Assembly (NCBI GenBank): GCA_002440885.1
Contig: DJVY01000118.1
Coordinates: forward strand, 22,399 to 64,096
Origin: Bacteroidales bacterium UBA6244
Lineage (GTDB): Bacteria; Bacteroidota; Bacteroidia; Bacteroidales; F082
Length of the DNA: 41,698 nucleotides
Reading direction: 5' to 3'
Shown in pieces: positions 8,006 through 15,683 of this stretch. Made by a program: the position numbers and the translations under genes. The notes below the pieces were generated by a model. It saw only the letters and a program-made list of their open reading frames with translations. It had not been told where the DNA came from and ran no database searches. Every line of letters begins with the position of its first letter. Positions within the stretch are counted from its first letter, which is position 1.

Positions 8006-8800
8006 ATGAATCAACCTCTCGCATACGTTCATCCCCAAGCTAAAATTGCACCAAATGTTGTAATAGAGCCTTTCGTTAACATCGAAAAAAACGTTGAAAT
8101 AAAAGAAGGTACCTGGATTGGGTCGAACGTGACCATCATGGAAGGTGCCCGCATTGGAAAAAACTGCCGGATTTTTCCCGGAGCGGTTATCTCGGCCATC
8201 CCTCAGGATTTAAAATACGCCGGTGAAGAAACTACCGTAAAAATCGGCGATAACGTGACCATCCGCGAATTCGTGACCATCAACCGTGGCACAAAAGCCA
8301 ACATGGAGACTGTAATTGGCAACAATTGCCTGCTCATGGCTTACGTGCATGTGGCCCACGACTGTGTGCTGGGTAACAACGTGATTCTGGCCAATGCCTG
8401 CAATCTGGCCGGACATATCACCATCGACGATTGGGCCATTATTGGTGGGTTGGCGGCAGTGCATCAGTTTGTACATGTAGGAAAACACGCCATGATTTCT
8501 GGTGGTGGAATGGCACGAAAAGACATCCCTCCTTTTACCAAAGCCGGTCGTGAGCCACTTTCCTACGCCGGGGTTAACTCCATCGGGTTACGCCGCCGGG
8601 GGTATTCCAACGAACGCATCAACGCCATTCAGGATATTTACCGCATCATTTTCCTGAAAGGTTATAACATCACACAGGCAATAAATTACATCGAGGCCAA
8701 TGTTCCGGCTACCGACGACAGGGACGAAATCCTGAGCTTCATCGCCAATTCACAAAGAGGTATCATGCGAGGTTATACCAGCATGAAAGACCGGGTTTAA
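8006..8800 (+). CDS. lpxA: UDP-GlcNAc O-acyltransferase
   Basis: This 264-aa trimeric beta-helix enzyme carries out the first step of lipid A synthesis, transfer of a 3-hydroxyacyl chain from ACP to the 3-OH of UDP-GlcNAc. Hexapeptide repeats fill residues 8-185. Catalytic H118 lies in YVHVAHDCVLGN, with H115 three residues before. The GGGMARKDIPPFTKA and NSIGLRRRGYS segments are typical, and the C-terminal helical region is complete. It follows fabZ by 11 bp and is probably in the same transcript. Confidence 0.96.
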   Translation: MNQPLAYVHPQAKIAPNVVIEPFVNIEKNVEIKEGTWIGSNVTIMEGARIGKNCRIFPGAVISAIPQDLKYAGEETTVKIGDNVTIREFVTINRGTKANMETVIGNNCLLMAYVHVAHDCVLGNNVILANACNLAGHITIDDWAIIGGLAAVHQFVHVGKHAMISGGGMARKDIPPFTKAGREPLSYAGVNSIGLRRRGYSNERINAIQDIYRIIFLKGYNITQAINYIEANVPATDDRDEILSFIANSQRGIMRGYTSMKDRV

Positions 8801-8835
8801 TTATCGACTTTTATCAATTGTAAATATTTTTTCAA

Positions 8836-9402
8836 ATGGCAACAACCGCAGATTTCAGAAACGGGTTAATTATCGAATATAACGGAGAGTTATGGACGAT
8901 AGTGGAATTTCAACATGTAAAACCGGGTAAAGGACCGGCTTTCGTAAGAACTAAACTCAAAAATATCATTTCAGGAAAAGTTATCCCAAACACTTTTACT
9001 TCAGGAGTTAAAATTAATATTCAACGCGTCGAAAGGAGAACCTATCAATTTCTATACAGTGAAGGCAACACCTTTCACTTTATGAACTCAGAAACCTTTG
9101 AGCAAACTTTTCTGGACAAGGCCATGGTTCCAGCACCTGAACTACTCAAGGAAGGACAGGAAGTAACCATTTCATATCATGCCGAAAACGATACCCCCAT
9201 GATTTGCGAAATGCCTACCTATGTTGTTCTCGAAATTATTTATACCGAACCCGGCGACAAAGGAAACACGGCTACCAACACTTTTAAAGAGGCAAAAATC
9301 GAAACCGGAGCATCCATTAAAGTGCCTTTGTTTATCAATGTTGGCGATAAAGTAAAAGTAGATACCCGCACCGGGGAATATTCAGAACGCGTTAAAGAAT
9401 AA
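8836..9402 (+). CDS. efp: Translation elongation factor P
   Basis: This 188-aa protein rescues ribosomes stalled on polyproline. The KOW-like N-domain carries the loop VKPGKGPAF, whose K32 is the residue that is post-translationally modified in many bacteria. The two OB domains follow and end in the family signature DTRTGEYSERVKE. Its placement between lpxA and the second lpxD is a recurrent Bacteroidota arrangement. A modification enzyme (EpmA/EarP type) is not in the window, so the modification state is unknown. Confidence 0.97.
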   Translation: MATTADFRNGLIIEYNGELWTIVEFQHVKPGKGPAFVRTKLKNIISGKVIPNTFTSGVKINIQRVERRTYQFLYSEGNTFHFMNSETFEQTFLDKAMVPAPELLKEGQEVTISYHAENDTPMICEMPTYVVLEIIYTEPGDKGNTATNTFKEAKIETGASIKVPLFINVGDKVKVDTRTGEYSERVKE

Positions 9403-9404
9403 CA

Positions 9405-10334
9405 ATGAACTTTACTCATAACCAAACTGTTGCAGAAATTGCAGCAATTATCGGTGGCCAGGTCATCGGTAACCCCAATCAGGAAATAATCGGTTTAAAC
9501 GAACTTCATGTGGTGAGAAATGGCGATGTTACTTTTGTGGATCATCCCAAATACTATGAGAAAGTATTAAAGTCAGCAGCCTCCGTTGTTATCATAAACA
9601 AGGAAGTTGAAGCTCCGCAAAACAAAAGCCTTATTTATCATACAGCACCTTTTGATGCCTTTAACCAATTGATTCTCCACTTTCGCCCATTTTTACCCAG
9701 CACAGCTATGGTCGACCCTTCCGCGGTTATCGGCGAAGGAACTATCATTCAGCCCGGTGCATTTGTTGGTAAAAATGTAACCATCGGAAAAAACTGCCTG
9801 ATTCATGCCAATGTTACCATCAGCGCCTATAGCGTAATTGGTGATGACGTGATTATTCAGCCTAACAGCGTTATTGGTGGTGATGGCTACTACTTCCAGC
9901 GTCGACCACAGGGATATGTAAAATTTCAATCAGGGGGCCGCGTGGTTCTGCAAGACAGGGTTGAAATTGGTGCTTCTTGTACGATAGACAAGGGCGTTAC
10001 TGGCGATACCATCATTGGTGAAGGAACTAAGATGGACAACCATTGTCAGGTAGGACATGACACGGTAATTGGAAAAAATTGTTTGATAGGTGCTTTCGCA
10101 GCCATCGCAGGAGTTACTGTTATCGAAGATGACGTCATACTTTGGGCGCGGGTAGCCATAAACAAAGACATAGTTATTGGAGCCAAGACTGTTATACTGG
10201 CCACCTCTGCGGTCGACAAATCTATTCAGGGTGGCAAAGTGTACATGGGAGCTCCGGCTATCGAAGTACGTCAATACTGGAAAGAACAAGCCAGCATTCG
10301 TCAACTGCCCGAACTATTGAAAAAAATAAGGTAG
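9405..10334 (+). CDS. Second LpxD-like acyltransferase
   Basis: This 309-aa paralogue of the upstream LpxD has the same layout: an LpxD N-domain (DVTFVDHPKYYEKVL) and a hexapeptide beta-helix. A histidine, H218, sits at the catalytic position (HCQVGHDTVIG). Several canonical motifs are altered: GGDGYYFQRRP replaces GADGFGFAP and CTIDKG replaces TTIDRA. The helix ends about 30 residues earlier and the tail is different. It may have another acyl or sugar-nucleotide substrate. Bacteroidota commonly carry such a copy after efp. It starts 2 bp after the efp stop and ends at a strong terminator. Confidence 0.88.
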   Translation: MNFTHNQTVAEIAAIIGGQVIGNPNQEIIGLNELHVVRNGDVTFVDHPKYYEKVLKSAASVVIINKEVEAPQNKSLIYHTAPFDAFNQLILHFRPFLPSTAMVDPSAVIGEGTIIQPGAFVGKNVTIGKNCLIHANVTISAYSVIGDDVIIQPNSVIGGDGYYFQRRPQGYVKFQSGGRVVLQDRVEIGASCTIDKGVTGDTIIGEGTKMDNHCQVGHDTVIGKNCLIGAFAAIAGVTVIEDDVILWARVAINKDIVIGAKTVILATSAVDKSIQGGKVYMGAPAIEVRQYWKEQASIRQLPELLKKIR

Positions 10335-10358
10335 TGAGATAGTTATAACAGAAAAGTT

Positions 10359-10393
10359 TGCCGGATTAACTTTGTTTTTCCGGCATTTTTTTT
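10359..10393 (+). terminator. Intrinsic terminator after lpxD2
   Basis: The stem TGCCGGA (10359-10365) pairs with TCCGGCA (10379-10385) across a 13-nt loop and is followed by eight T's. The 3' half of the hairpin lies inside the last codons of the convergent minus-strand gene, so the gene end and the terminator share sequence. Confidence 0.8.
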
Positions 10394-11820
10394 GAATCGT
10401 CCTCAGCGGGTTTTAAATGATAAACGTCTAAAGCCACCAAAATAGCTATAAATCCCCATACCGGAACAGATAATTTATCCGTATCAAGAAAGTTATTCAA
10501 TACGCCGTGAGAAAAATAGGTGATTAGACCAAGTAAGGCCATCATGCTTAAGAACCTAACCTCCGCATTACCATTTTTATGAACACTTAATCCCGTAATC
10601 ATCATCATAGTTACTAACAGGATTACGATTAACATGCCCGGAATTCCCATTTCGGCCAAAGGACCAAGATATTCACTATGGGCATTGCCCATATCGCCCA
10701 GGTTAGTAGAAATAATGGTTTTTTCTTTCGCACGCTGGAACGGTGAATAGACAAATTGATAAGTGCCGGGTCCCCACCCCAAAACAGGTCTTTCGTCAAA
10801 AAGACGTAAGGCCGCCTGCCATCGGTTTATCCTTTCGAGGTTAGAAGCATCCGAAGAAATATTGGTAATCGACTGAACATGTTCAACAAAGTTTGCTGAA
10901 GAATCTTGTTTGTTTTTCTCCAGTTTGTCGATTATTTGCTGCTGAAACGAAAAGAAAAGGCCAAGCAATACGGCCAGCGTAATCACAATGACATAAAACT
11001 TAATTCGCAAGAAATCAACAATGAGTACCCCTAAGGCAATAATCAGGCTTATCCATGCCGCCCGGCCATAGGAAAACACAACACCAACCAACAACACCAA
11101 AACAACTCCTGCCGTTATCACACGCCACTTTAAAGCCAGATTTGGATAAAATAAAAACCCGATACTGACAGGAATAAACATGGCCAGTGCAGCTCCATAA
11201 GCCGTGTGGTCGTTGTAAAATGGATACATAATCCAGTGTCCAACTTCTTCATCGAAGCCATGCTGCGAGTGTAAAGTCAGGGTGTAGATCACTACAATGG
11301 TTAAGGCACTTAAATACAGCCATAAAAACCACTTGATATTTTTTAAATCCTTGAATAACATCGCTGCCATGAAGTAGAAAGGCACAACAAACCAAAGTCT
11401 TGAAACCAAATACTTAAGTGAGACAATCGGCATTTCGCTGGTAAACATGGTAAAAAGCATCCACAAGAGTTGTGCATAAATAATATAACTTATGGGATGT
11501 GTGGCAATGCGTTTATCGTATCGGTTCTCGAATAACAAATTGGCGATAAAAAGCAGCAATACGCCAAACATCAAAGGCTCTGTGGGTAGTGACACGCCCA
11601 ACCCCATGTCCATATCCTGAATGTTCACTGCCAGCGGAGTCAGAAAAGTGATCAGAAGAATAATCTTGTCGAGAGAAGTAAGGTAGTAATAAAGTACGAT
11701 AAGCACCACCGGCAATAAAAACAGCCAGTAGACATCTTTCTGGAGAACCAAATAAAAATTCACCACCAGAAAAAGTGCCGACAAAGCGTACACCCACAAT
11801 ATTTTAGCCTTTTCCGTCAA
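10366..11820 (-). CDS. O-antigen ligase/polymerase family membrane protein (WaaL/Wzy type)
   Basis: This 484-aa inner-membrane protein has about 11-12 hydrophobic segments and one large periplasmic loop (about residues 310-390). The loop contains RINRWQAALRLFDERPVLGWGPGTYQ and NAHSEYLGPLAEMGIPG, which are the Wzy_C/O-antigen-ligase signatures. It either polymerises O-units or ligates finished chains to lipid A-core; these functions cannot be told apart from sequence alone. The start is TTG at 11818-11820. No ATG or GTG lies between the upstream in-frame stop (about 11866) and this codon, and the first helix begins right after it. It follows the second wzz gene by 23 bp. Confidence 0.85.
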   Translation of the reverse strand: MTEKAKILWVYALSALFLVVNFYLVLQKDVYWLFLLPVVLIVLYYYLTSLDKIILLITFLTPLAVNIQDMDMGLGVSLPTEPLMFGVLLLFIANLLFENRYDKRIATHPISYIIYAQLLWMLFTMFTSEMPIVSLKYLVSRLWFVVPFYFMAAMLFKDLKNIKWFLWLYLSALTIVVIYTLTLHSQHGFDEEVGHWIMYPFYNDHTAYGAALAMFIPVSIGFLFYPNLALKWRVITAGVVLVLLVGVVFSYGRAAWISLIIALGVLIVDFLRIKFYVIVITLAVLLGLFFSFQQQIIDKLEKNKQDSSANFVEHVQSITNISSDASNLERINRWQAALRLFDERPVLGWGPGTYQFVYSPFQRAKEKTIISTNLGDMGNAHSEYLGPLAEMGIPGMLIVILLVTMMMITGLSVHKNGNAEVRFLSMMALLGLITYFSHGVLNNFLDTDKLSVPVWGFIAILVALDVYHLKPAEDDSKKMPEKQS

Positions 11821-11843
11821 CTTTTTTTGTAATATAATTGTAC

Positions 11844-12800
11844 TTAAGCAGCGTTTGTTCTGCGTTTACTCTCGATTAAAAATATAATCAGCAAAGTAAA
11901 GATGAAAGAAGCAAGCGATACTACCAAAACAACGAGCCACCTGATCGGATAGCTTTTTTTATCGGAGGGATAGGGGTAAGAAACAATGTTGCTGTAAGTC
12001 ATCTTTGATTCGATAAAACGCAAGGCCAACTCATAGTCAAGTTTCACTTCGACATACGTACGTGCTTCATCCTGAATCATCTGAACCACTTCAATGAGCT
12101 GACCGCTGGCCTTTTCCATGTTTTTCATCAACCGATCAACTTCTTTGCTGTTTACTTTCGCAGCAGAGCCATCCATGGTCTTTAGGTAACCCCGCATTAT
12201 TTCCTGCGATTGGTATTCATATTGAATGATTCCCTGTTCTGTTCCCAGCACAAACAGTATTTGTTTGAGTGAGTCAAGGGTTGCTCTTTTACGCTCCAGC
12301 TGAGACGAGTACATCTGCACCACTTCGCGGTATTTCGATTTATGCAACGAGGCCACTTTCTGATCATAAAAACCTAAAACAGCTTCAACCATGAGTGCTG
12401 CGGTATCAGGGCTTTTATCCATCACCTCGATTCGAACCGATTCGTATGGAGTCTTACTAATCCTCACATTATCGTAATAGGTATCAACAAGAACTGTTTT
12501 AAAATACTTGTAGTCAGGATTTATGTCATAGTGTTTTGCCAGATTAAACTTCGCTATCATGCTGTCGACTATACTCTTCGAGTTCAATATTTGGAGCATC
12601 TGTTCCGTTTCGCTCTCTTCTGAATAAGGTTCGATATTGGCAGGATAGGCCACACCGTACGATTTATACATCGGTGTGATAAACTTAGGCCCGGTAAAAA
12701 TAACCGCCAAAAGGATGGAAATGCCTATGATCAAAAGCAAATGAAATTTCCATTTGGCTATAATACTGACCAGGTGTGCGCTATTAAAAAATTTGTCCAT
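11844..12800 (-). CDS. Wzz-type polysaccharide chain-length protein (second copy)
   Basis: This 318-aa inner-membrane protein has the polysaccharide co-polymerase layout: TM1 at about 16-38, a large periplasmic coiled-coil domain, and TM2 at about 285-310 (YPIRWLVVLVVSLASFIF), with short cytoplasmic ends. KFITPMYKS after TM1 and the SYPIRW start of TM2 are shared with the adjacent paralogue. The ATG at 12800 is the first usable start. The frame nevertheless stays open for 58 further codons upstream (to 12974) with no ATG, GTG or TTG, and that stretch encodes plausible protein (for example YTDNDLYWDINKIE). The true product may therefore be a frameshift fusion with the upstream gene, as described in the findings. 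Confidence 0.82.
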   Translation of the reverse strand: MDKFFNSAHLVSIIAKWKFHLLLIIGISILLAVIFTGPKFITPMYKSYGVAYPANIEPYSEESETEQMLQILNSKSIVDSMIAKFNLAKHYDINPDYKYFKTVLVDTYYDNVRISKTPYESVRIEVMDKSPDTAALMVEAVLGFYDQKVASLHKSKYREVVQMYSSQLERKRATLDSLKQILFVLGTEQGIIQYEYQSQEIMRGYLKTMDGSAAKVNSKEVDRLMKNMEKASGQLIEVVQMIQDEARTYVEVKLDYELALRFIESKMTYSNIVSYPYPSDKKSYPIRWLVVLVVSLASFIFTLLIIFLIESKRRTNAA

Positions 12801-12934
12801 TTCTATTTTATTAATGTCCCAGTATAAGTCGTTGTCGGTATATGATTCTACTCTCTTTTTAGCTTTCTTTTTTTCAACAATTATCGTTTCAGTCTCAACT
12901 TTCGGTTCTATAATTACTGTTGGCGTAGTGCTTT

Positions 12935-14002
12935 CTACTGAATACGCTCTTTGGTTTCTTTTAAACTTTTTTTTTTAATGTCTTGACCAAGCTTACCCGA
13001 AAAAATCTCCAGCAAGGCAAAAAAACTGGCCGTCAACAAAAGCATCGAAAACGTGGCTACGACGACAATCAGCCAACGTATCGGATATGACTTACGTTCG
13101 GCTTTATAGGCTGTATTAACAACAAATTTATGCGGGAGACTCTGGGTTGCATCTACTTTGGCTTCTTCGTACTTGGCTTTCAATTCACTAAGTTGCTTCT
13201 TATCATGCTCAAGGGCATCCCGGAGTGATACATAAGGCCCACCGTATTTGGCCAATATATCCAGCTTTTTCTCGAGCCGGGCCACACTCTCTGTCTGCCC
13301 TTTAGCCATTTCAACAGCCAATTGCCGGTTAAACATTTCCGATTGACTTTCGTAATCATGAACCCCAAATTGACGTAACACAGTGAGGCTATCTTCTTTA
13401 ACTTTGATCTCTCCGAGCAGTTTTTCGTATTCACCTTTTACAATTTCAAATGCCTTGATGGCAATTTGCTTCTGCATCTGGTTGATGGTAGAGTCGACTA
13501 AATCAGCAACATCGTTAGCCATTTCTGCGGCCAATGAGGCATCTTTGTCCATCACAGTTATCTTAACAGCCATGAATTCAGTACGTCGGAACTTAAAATT
13601 ATCTTCGTACTCATTATATAAATCAGTTAACCTGAATTTGGAATTGACACCTATATTATAGTGATCCATCAAATTATACTTGGCAATAATCCGGTCACGT
13701 ATTTTATTCGAGTTAAGAACCTGAAGCATTTGCTCGGTTTGCTCATCCTCACCAAATTCAAGTATGTCCTTGGTGTTATTAAAATTCGAACTTAATAACA
13801 CCTTCGAAATACTGTTGCTGGCGGTTGGATACAAAATAACCGTCGACTTATAAAGTGGGGTAATAAAAGCGGGTGAGGAAAATATTACGGATAAAATAAT
13901 GGTAATGACTCCTATAATCAGCAAATGCTTCCTGTAGTGAAACAACACCTGTAGAATAACACCTGAGAAAAAAGGTCTGCTAAAATCGCCTTCTGATTTC
14001 AT
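12935..14002 (-). CDS. Wzz-type polysaccharide chain-length protein (first copy)
   Basis: This 355-aa protein controls O-antigen or capsule chain length by analogy with Wzz. TM1 lies at about 26-46 after a short cytoplasmic N-terminus. A long coiled-coil periplasmic region follows, then TM2 starting at YPIRWLIVVVATFSM and a 30-residue cytoplasmic tail. The tail crosses ten consecutive A's (minus strand, 12976-12967) and ends at TAG 12935-12937. A -1 slip on this run would continue into the frame of the next wzz gene. A promoter of its own lies at 14025-14032. It is paralogous to the next gene, sharing FITPLYKS / FITPMYKS and the TM2 motif. Confidence 0.88.
   Translation of the reverse strand: MKSEGDFSRPFFSGVILQVLFHYRKHLLIIGVITIILSVIFSSPAFITPLYKSTVILYPTASNSISKVLLSSNFNNTKDILEFGEDEQTEQMLQVLNSNKIRDRIIAKYNLMDHYNIGVNSKFRLTDLYNEYEDNFKFRRTEFMAVKITVMDKDASLAAEMANDVADLVDSTINQMQKQIAIKAFEIVKGEYEKLLGEIKVKEDSLTVLRQFGVHDYESQSEMFNRQLAVEMAKGQTESVARLEKKLDILAKYGGPYVSLRDALEHDKKQLSELKAKYEEAKVDATQSLPHKFVVNTAYKAERKSYPIRWLIVVVATFSMLLLTASFFALLEIFSGKLGQDIKKKSLKETKERIQ
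12967..12976 (-). other. A10 slippery run, candidate -1 frameshift site
   Basis: Ten A's (T's on the + strand) at the end of the first wzz gene are read ATT AAA AAA AAA AGT. They contain the canonical slippery heptamer A-AAA-AAA. A -1 slip avoids the TAG at 12935 and enters the open frame leading into the second wzz. Ribosomal slippage, polymerase slippage or length polymorphism could each act here. Confidence 0.55.
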
Positions 14003-14024
14003 TAATATTATTTGTTAAAGCTGT

Positions 14025-14032
14025 CAAAAATA
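14025..14032 (-). promoter_or_regulatory. -7 element for first wzz gene
   Basis: The minus strand reads TATTTTTG, matching TAnnTTTG, about 23 bp before the wzz ATG. No clear -33 TTTG was found at the expected distance. It would allow the wzz genes to be expressed separately from the flippase. Confidence 0.5.
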
Positions 14033-14089
14033 GGAATTTTTGTTCAATGACCTACGTGAATTAAAAAGTTCTATCGAAAAATGATTTTA

Positions 14090-15571
14090 TTAATTGTTTT
14101 TCAATAATTTAATCCATTCAAAAGGATTTAACAACCGCAGTAGAAATGCCGCAAGAAGTCCACCTGAGAAGAGAATAATAAACCCTGTTTCCCACTTTAA
14201 CGCTTCACTTGTAGTAACAAAGTACGCCAATCCGAACAAAAACAATATCAATACAATAAACCGGATCGTTAGTCCAAAGTTTACTCTAAAATTAAAAATT
14301 CGATACGCCAGAGCAAACTGGGCAATGGCCGTAAACACTTGTGCTGCTAATCCGGCATATGCAGAACCTACAGCCATAAATACCGGGATGAGCGTGAAGT
14401 TCAGAATCAGGTTAATTAAAACACCACCCAACGCAATCAGATTCAACCACTTCATGCTGTTGTTGGCCGTTAACAATGTACCGAAAATATAGTTCGAGGA
14501 AATGGCTAAAAAACTGAACATCAACATACTCAAAATCGTTGCCGATTGGTCAATACGCAGATTATACTGTAGTGCATCCTCGCCACTCATCTGATAATAA
14601 AGAAAATCCATTATTTGCCGACTATAGGCTGAAGTGGACACAGCCAGAATAAGCACCCCACTTATCAGTATTGAAAACGAAAGCTTAACCAGTTGATCGA
14701 CACGCTCGCCCGAAACAATCATTTTGGAAAAAAGGGGCAACAACAACACGGCAAAAAGATAGGCGAAATTCTGACCTGCATCCAATAACCTGTAAGCTTG
14801 CGAATAAACTCCAGCTTGCTCATAACCAAGTGCTCCGGGCAATAACCGCTGTATGATTACTGGGTCGACCCGGTTATAAAAACTCATCAAAAGCACCAAG
14901 GAAGCAAAAGGCAGACTTTTCTTGATGATTAGTATAAAAAAAGGCAGATTCCAGTTAAACTTAAGTTTTCCGGCCTTTCGTAAAACAGCAATAAGCGCTA
15001 TCAACATGGTGACGGCGTACGCAATAGTTTGTCCGTAAACAAACCATTCGATGGTAAACGTGGCATCGTACCATCCCGTCCAAAGCAAATAGCCCAGCAG
15101 GAATATCATAAGCAACCTATCGAGCACCGAAATAAAACTATCGGTTTTAAAAAGCAACAACCCGTTGAGATTCGATCGCAGATACAGGATAAATGACAGA
15201 AGAAACTGGTTGAACCCTACCCACGCCAACAGATAAAAAGCCCTTCCTTCGTAATCGTTGAGCCAGGCTACTAAAAAAATAATAAGGCCATAGAGCAGGC
15301 CAAGTAACATTTTCACTGTTCCAATGCCAGCTAAATGCTTGCTTAACAACTGGTTGTTCTGGGCAATATTTCTGTTATTGAAATTGGTTATCCCCAAATC
15401 AAGAAAAATGTAAAACAGAAAAGAGAAATTAAAGATGGTAAAATAAAACCCGTATTCTTCAGGGCCTACAAGGTTTTGCACCTGGCGGTCGATGCCAAAA
15501 ATCCAAAGTGGTTTTACCATCAAATTTAAAACCAGAAGTAACAGCAGATTCCTAAAGAATTTTTTTTGCAT
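14090..15571 (-). CDS. Polysaccharide flippase (Wzx/MOP family)
   Basis: This protein of 493 aa has 12-14 predicted transmembrane helices and carries undecaprenyl-linked O-units across the inner membrane. The N-terminus (KPLWIFGIDRQVQNLVGPEEYG) is typical of MOP-family oligosaccharide exporters. I place the start at ATG 15569-15571. A longer frame from 15643 would add 24 residues, but a promoter -7 element sits inside that extension (15577-15584). It is the first gene of the surface-polysaccharide block and is 87 bp from the wzz genes. It is divergent from tyrS. Confidence 0.88.
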   Translation of the reverse strand: MQKKFFRNLLLLLVLNLMVKPLWIFGIDRQVQNLVGPEEYGFYFTIFNFSFLFYIFLDLGITNFNNRNIAQNNQLLSKHLAGIGTVKMLLGLLYGLIIFLVAWLNDYEGRAFYLLAWVGFNQFLLSFILYLRSNLNGLLLFKTDSFISVLDRLLMIFLLGYLLWTGWYDATFTIEWFVYGQTIAYAVTMLIALIAVLRKAGKLKFNWNLPFFILIIKKSLPFASLVLLMSFYNRVDPVIIQRLLPGALGYEQAGVYSQAYRLLDAGQNFAYLFAVLLLPLFSKMIVSGERVDQLVKLSFSILISGVLILAVSTSAYSRQIMDFLYYQMSGEDALQYNLRIDQSATILSMLMFSFLAISSNYIFGTLLTANNSMKWLNLIALGGVLINLILNFTLIPVFMAVGSAYAGLAAQVFTAIAQFALAYRIFNFRVNFGLTIRFIVLILFLFGLAYFVTTSEALKWETGFIILFSGGLLAAFLLRLLNPFEWIKLLKNN

Positions 15572-15576
15572 GAGGA

Positions 15577-15604
15577 CAAAAGTAGTGAATCGTTGATTTC
15601 CAAA
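15577..15604 (-). promoter_or_regulatory. Promoter for flippase gene, nearly leaderless
   Basis: The minus-strand -7 element TACTTTTG lies at 15584-15577 and a TTTG at 15604-15601, with a 16-bp spacer that is slightly short. The predicted start of transcription falls at or next to the ATG at 15571, so the message should be leaderless or nearly so. Confidence 0.55.
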
Positions 15605-15658
15605 ACGGATAATATTTGATTTTATTCCCCGGGAATTACACAACCTTTTTCAATTCGC

Positions 15659-15666
15659 TATCTTTG
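15659..15666 (+). promoter_or_regulatory. -7 element for tyrS
   Basis: TATCTTTG matches TAnnTTTG exactly and lies 17 bp before the tyrS ATG, predicting a leader of about 12 nt. Confidence 0.6.
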
Positions 15667-15683
15667 CCGAAAATTTTTAGTTT

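Noticed and set aside
15572..15643. Longer N-terminus for the flippase (24 residues)
   Set aside because: It contains the gene's own -7 element and has no membrane-protein character.
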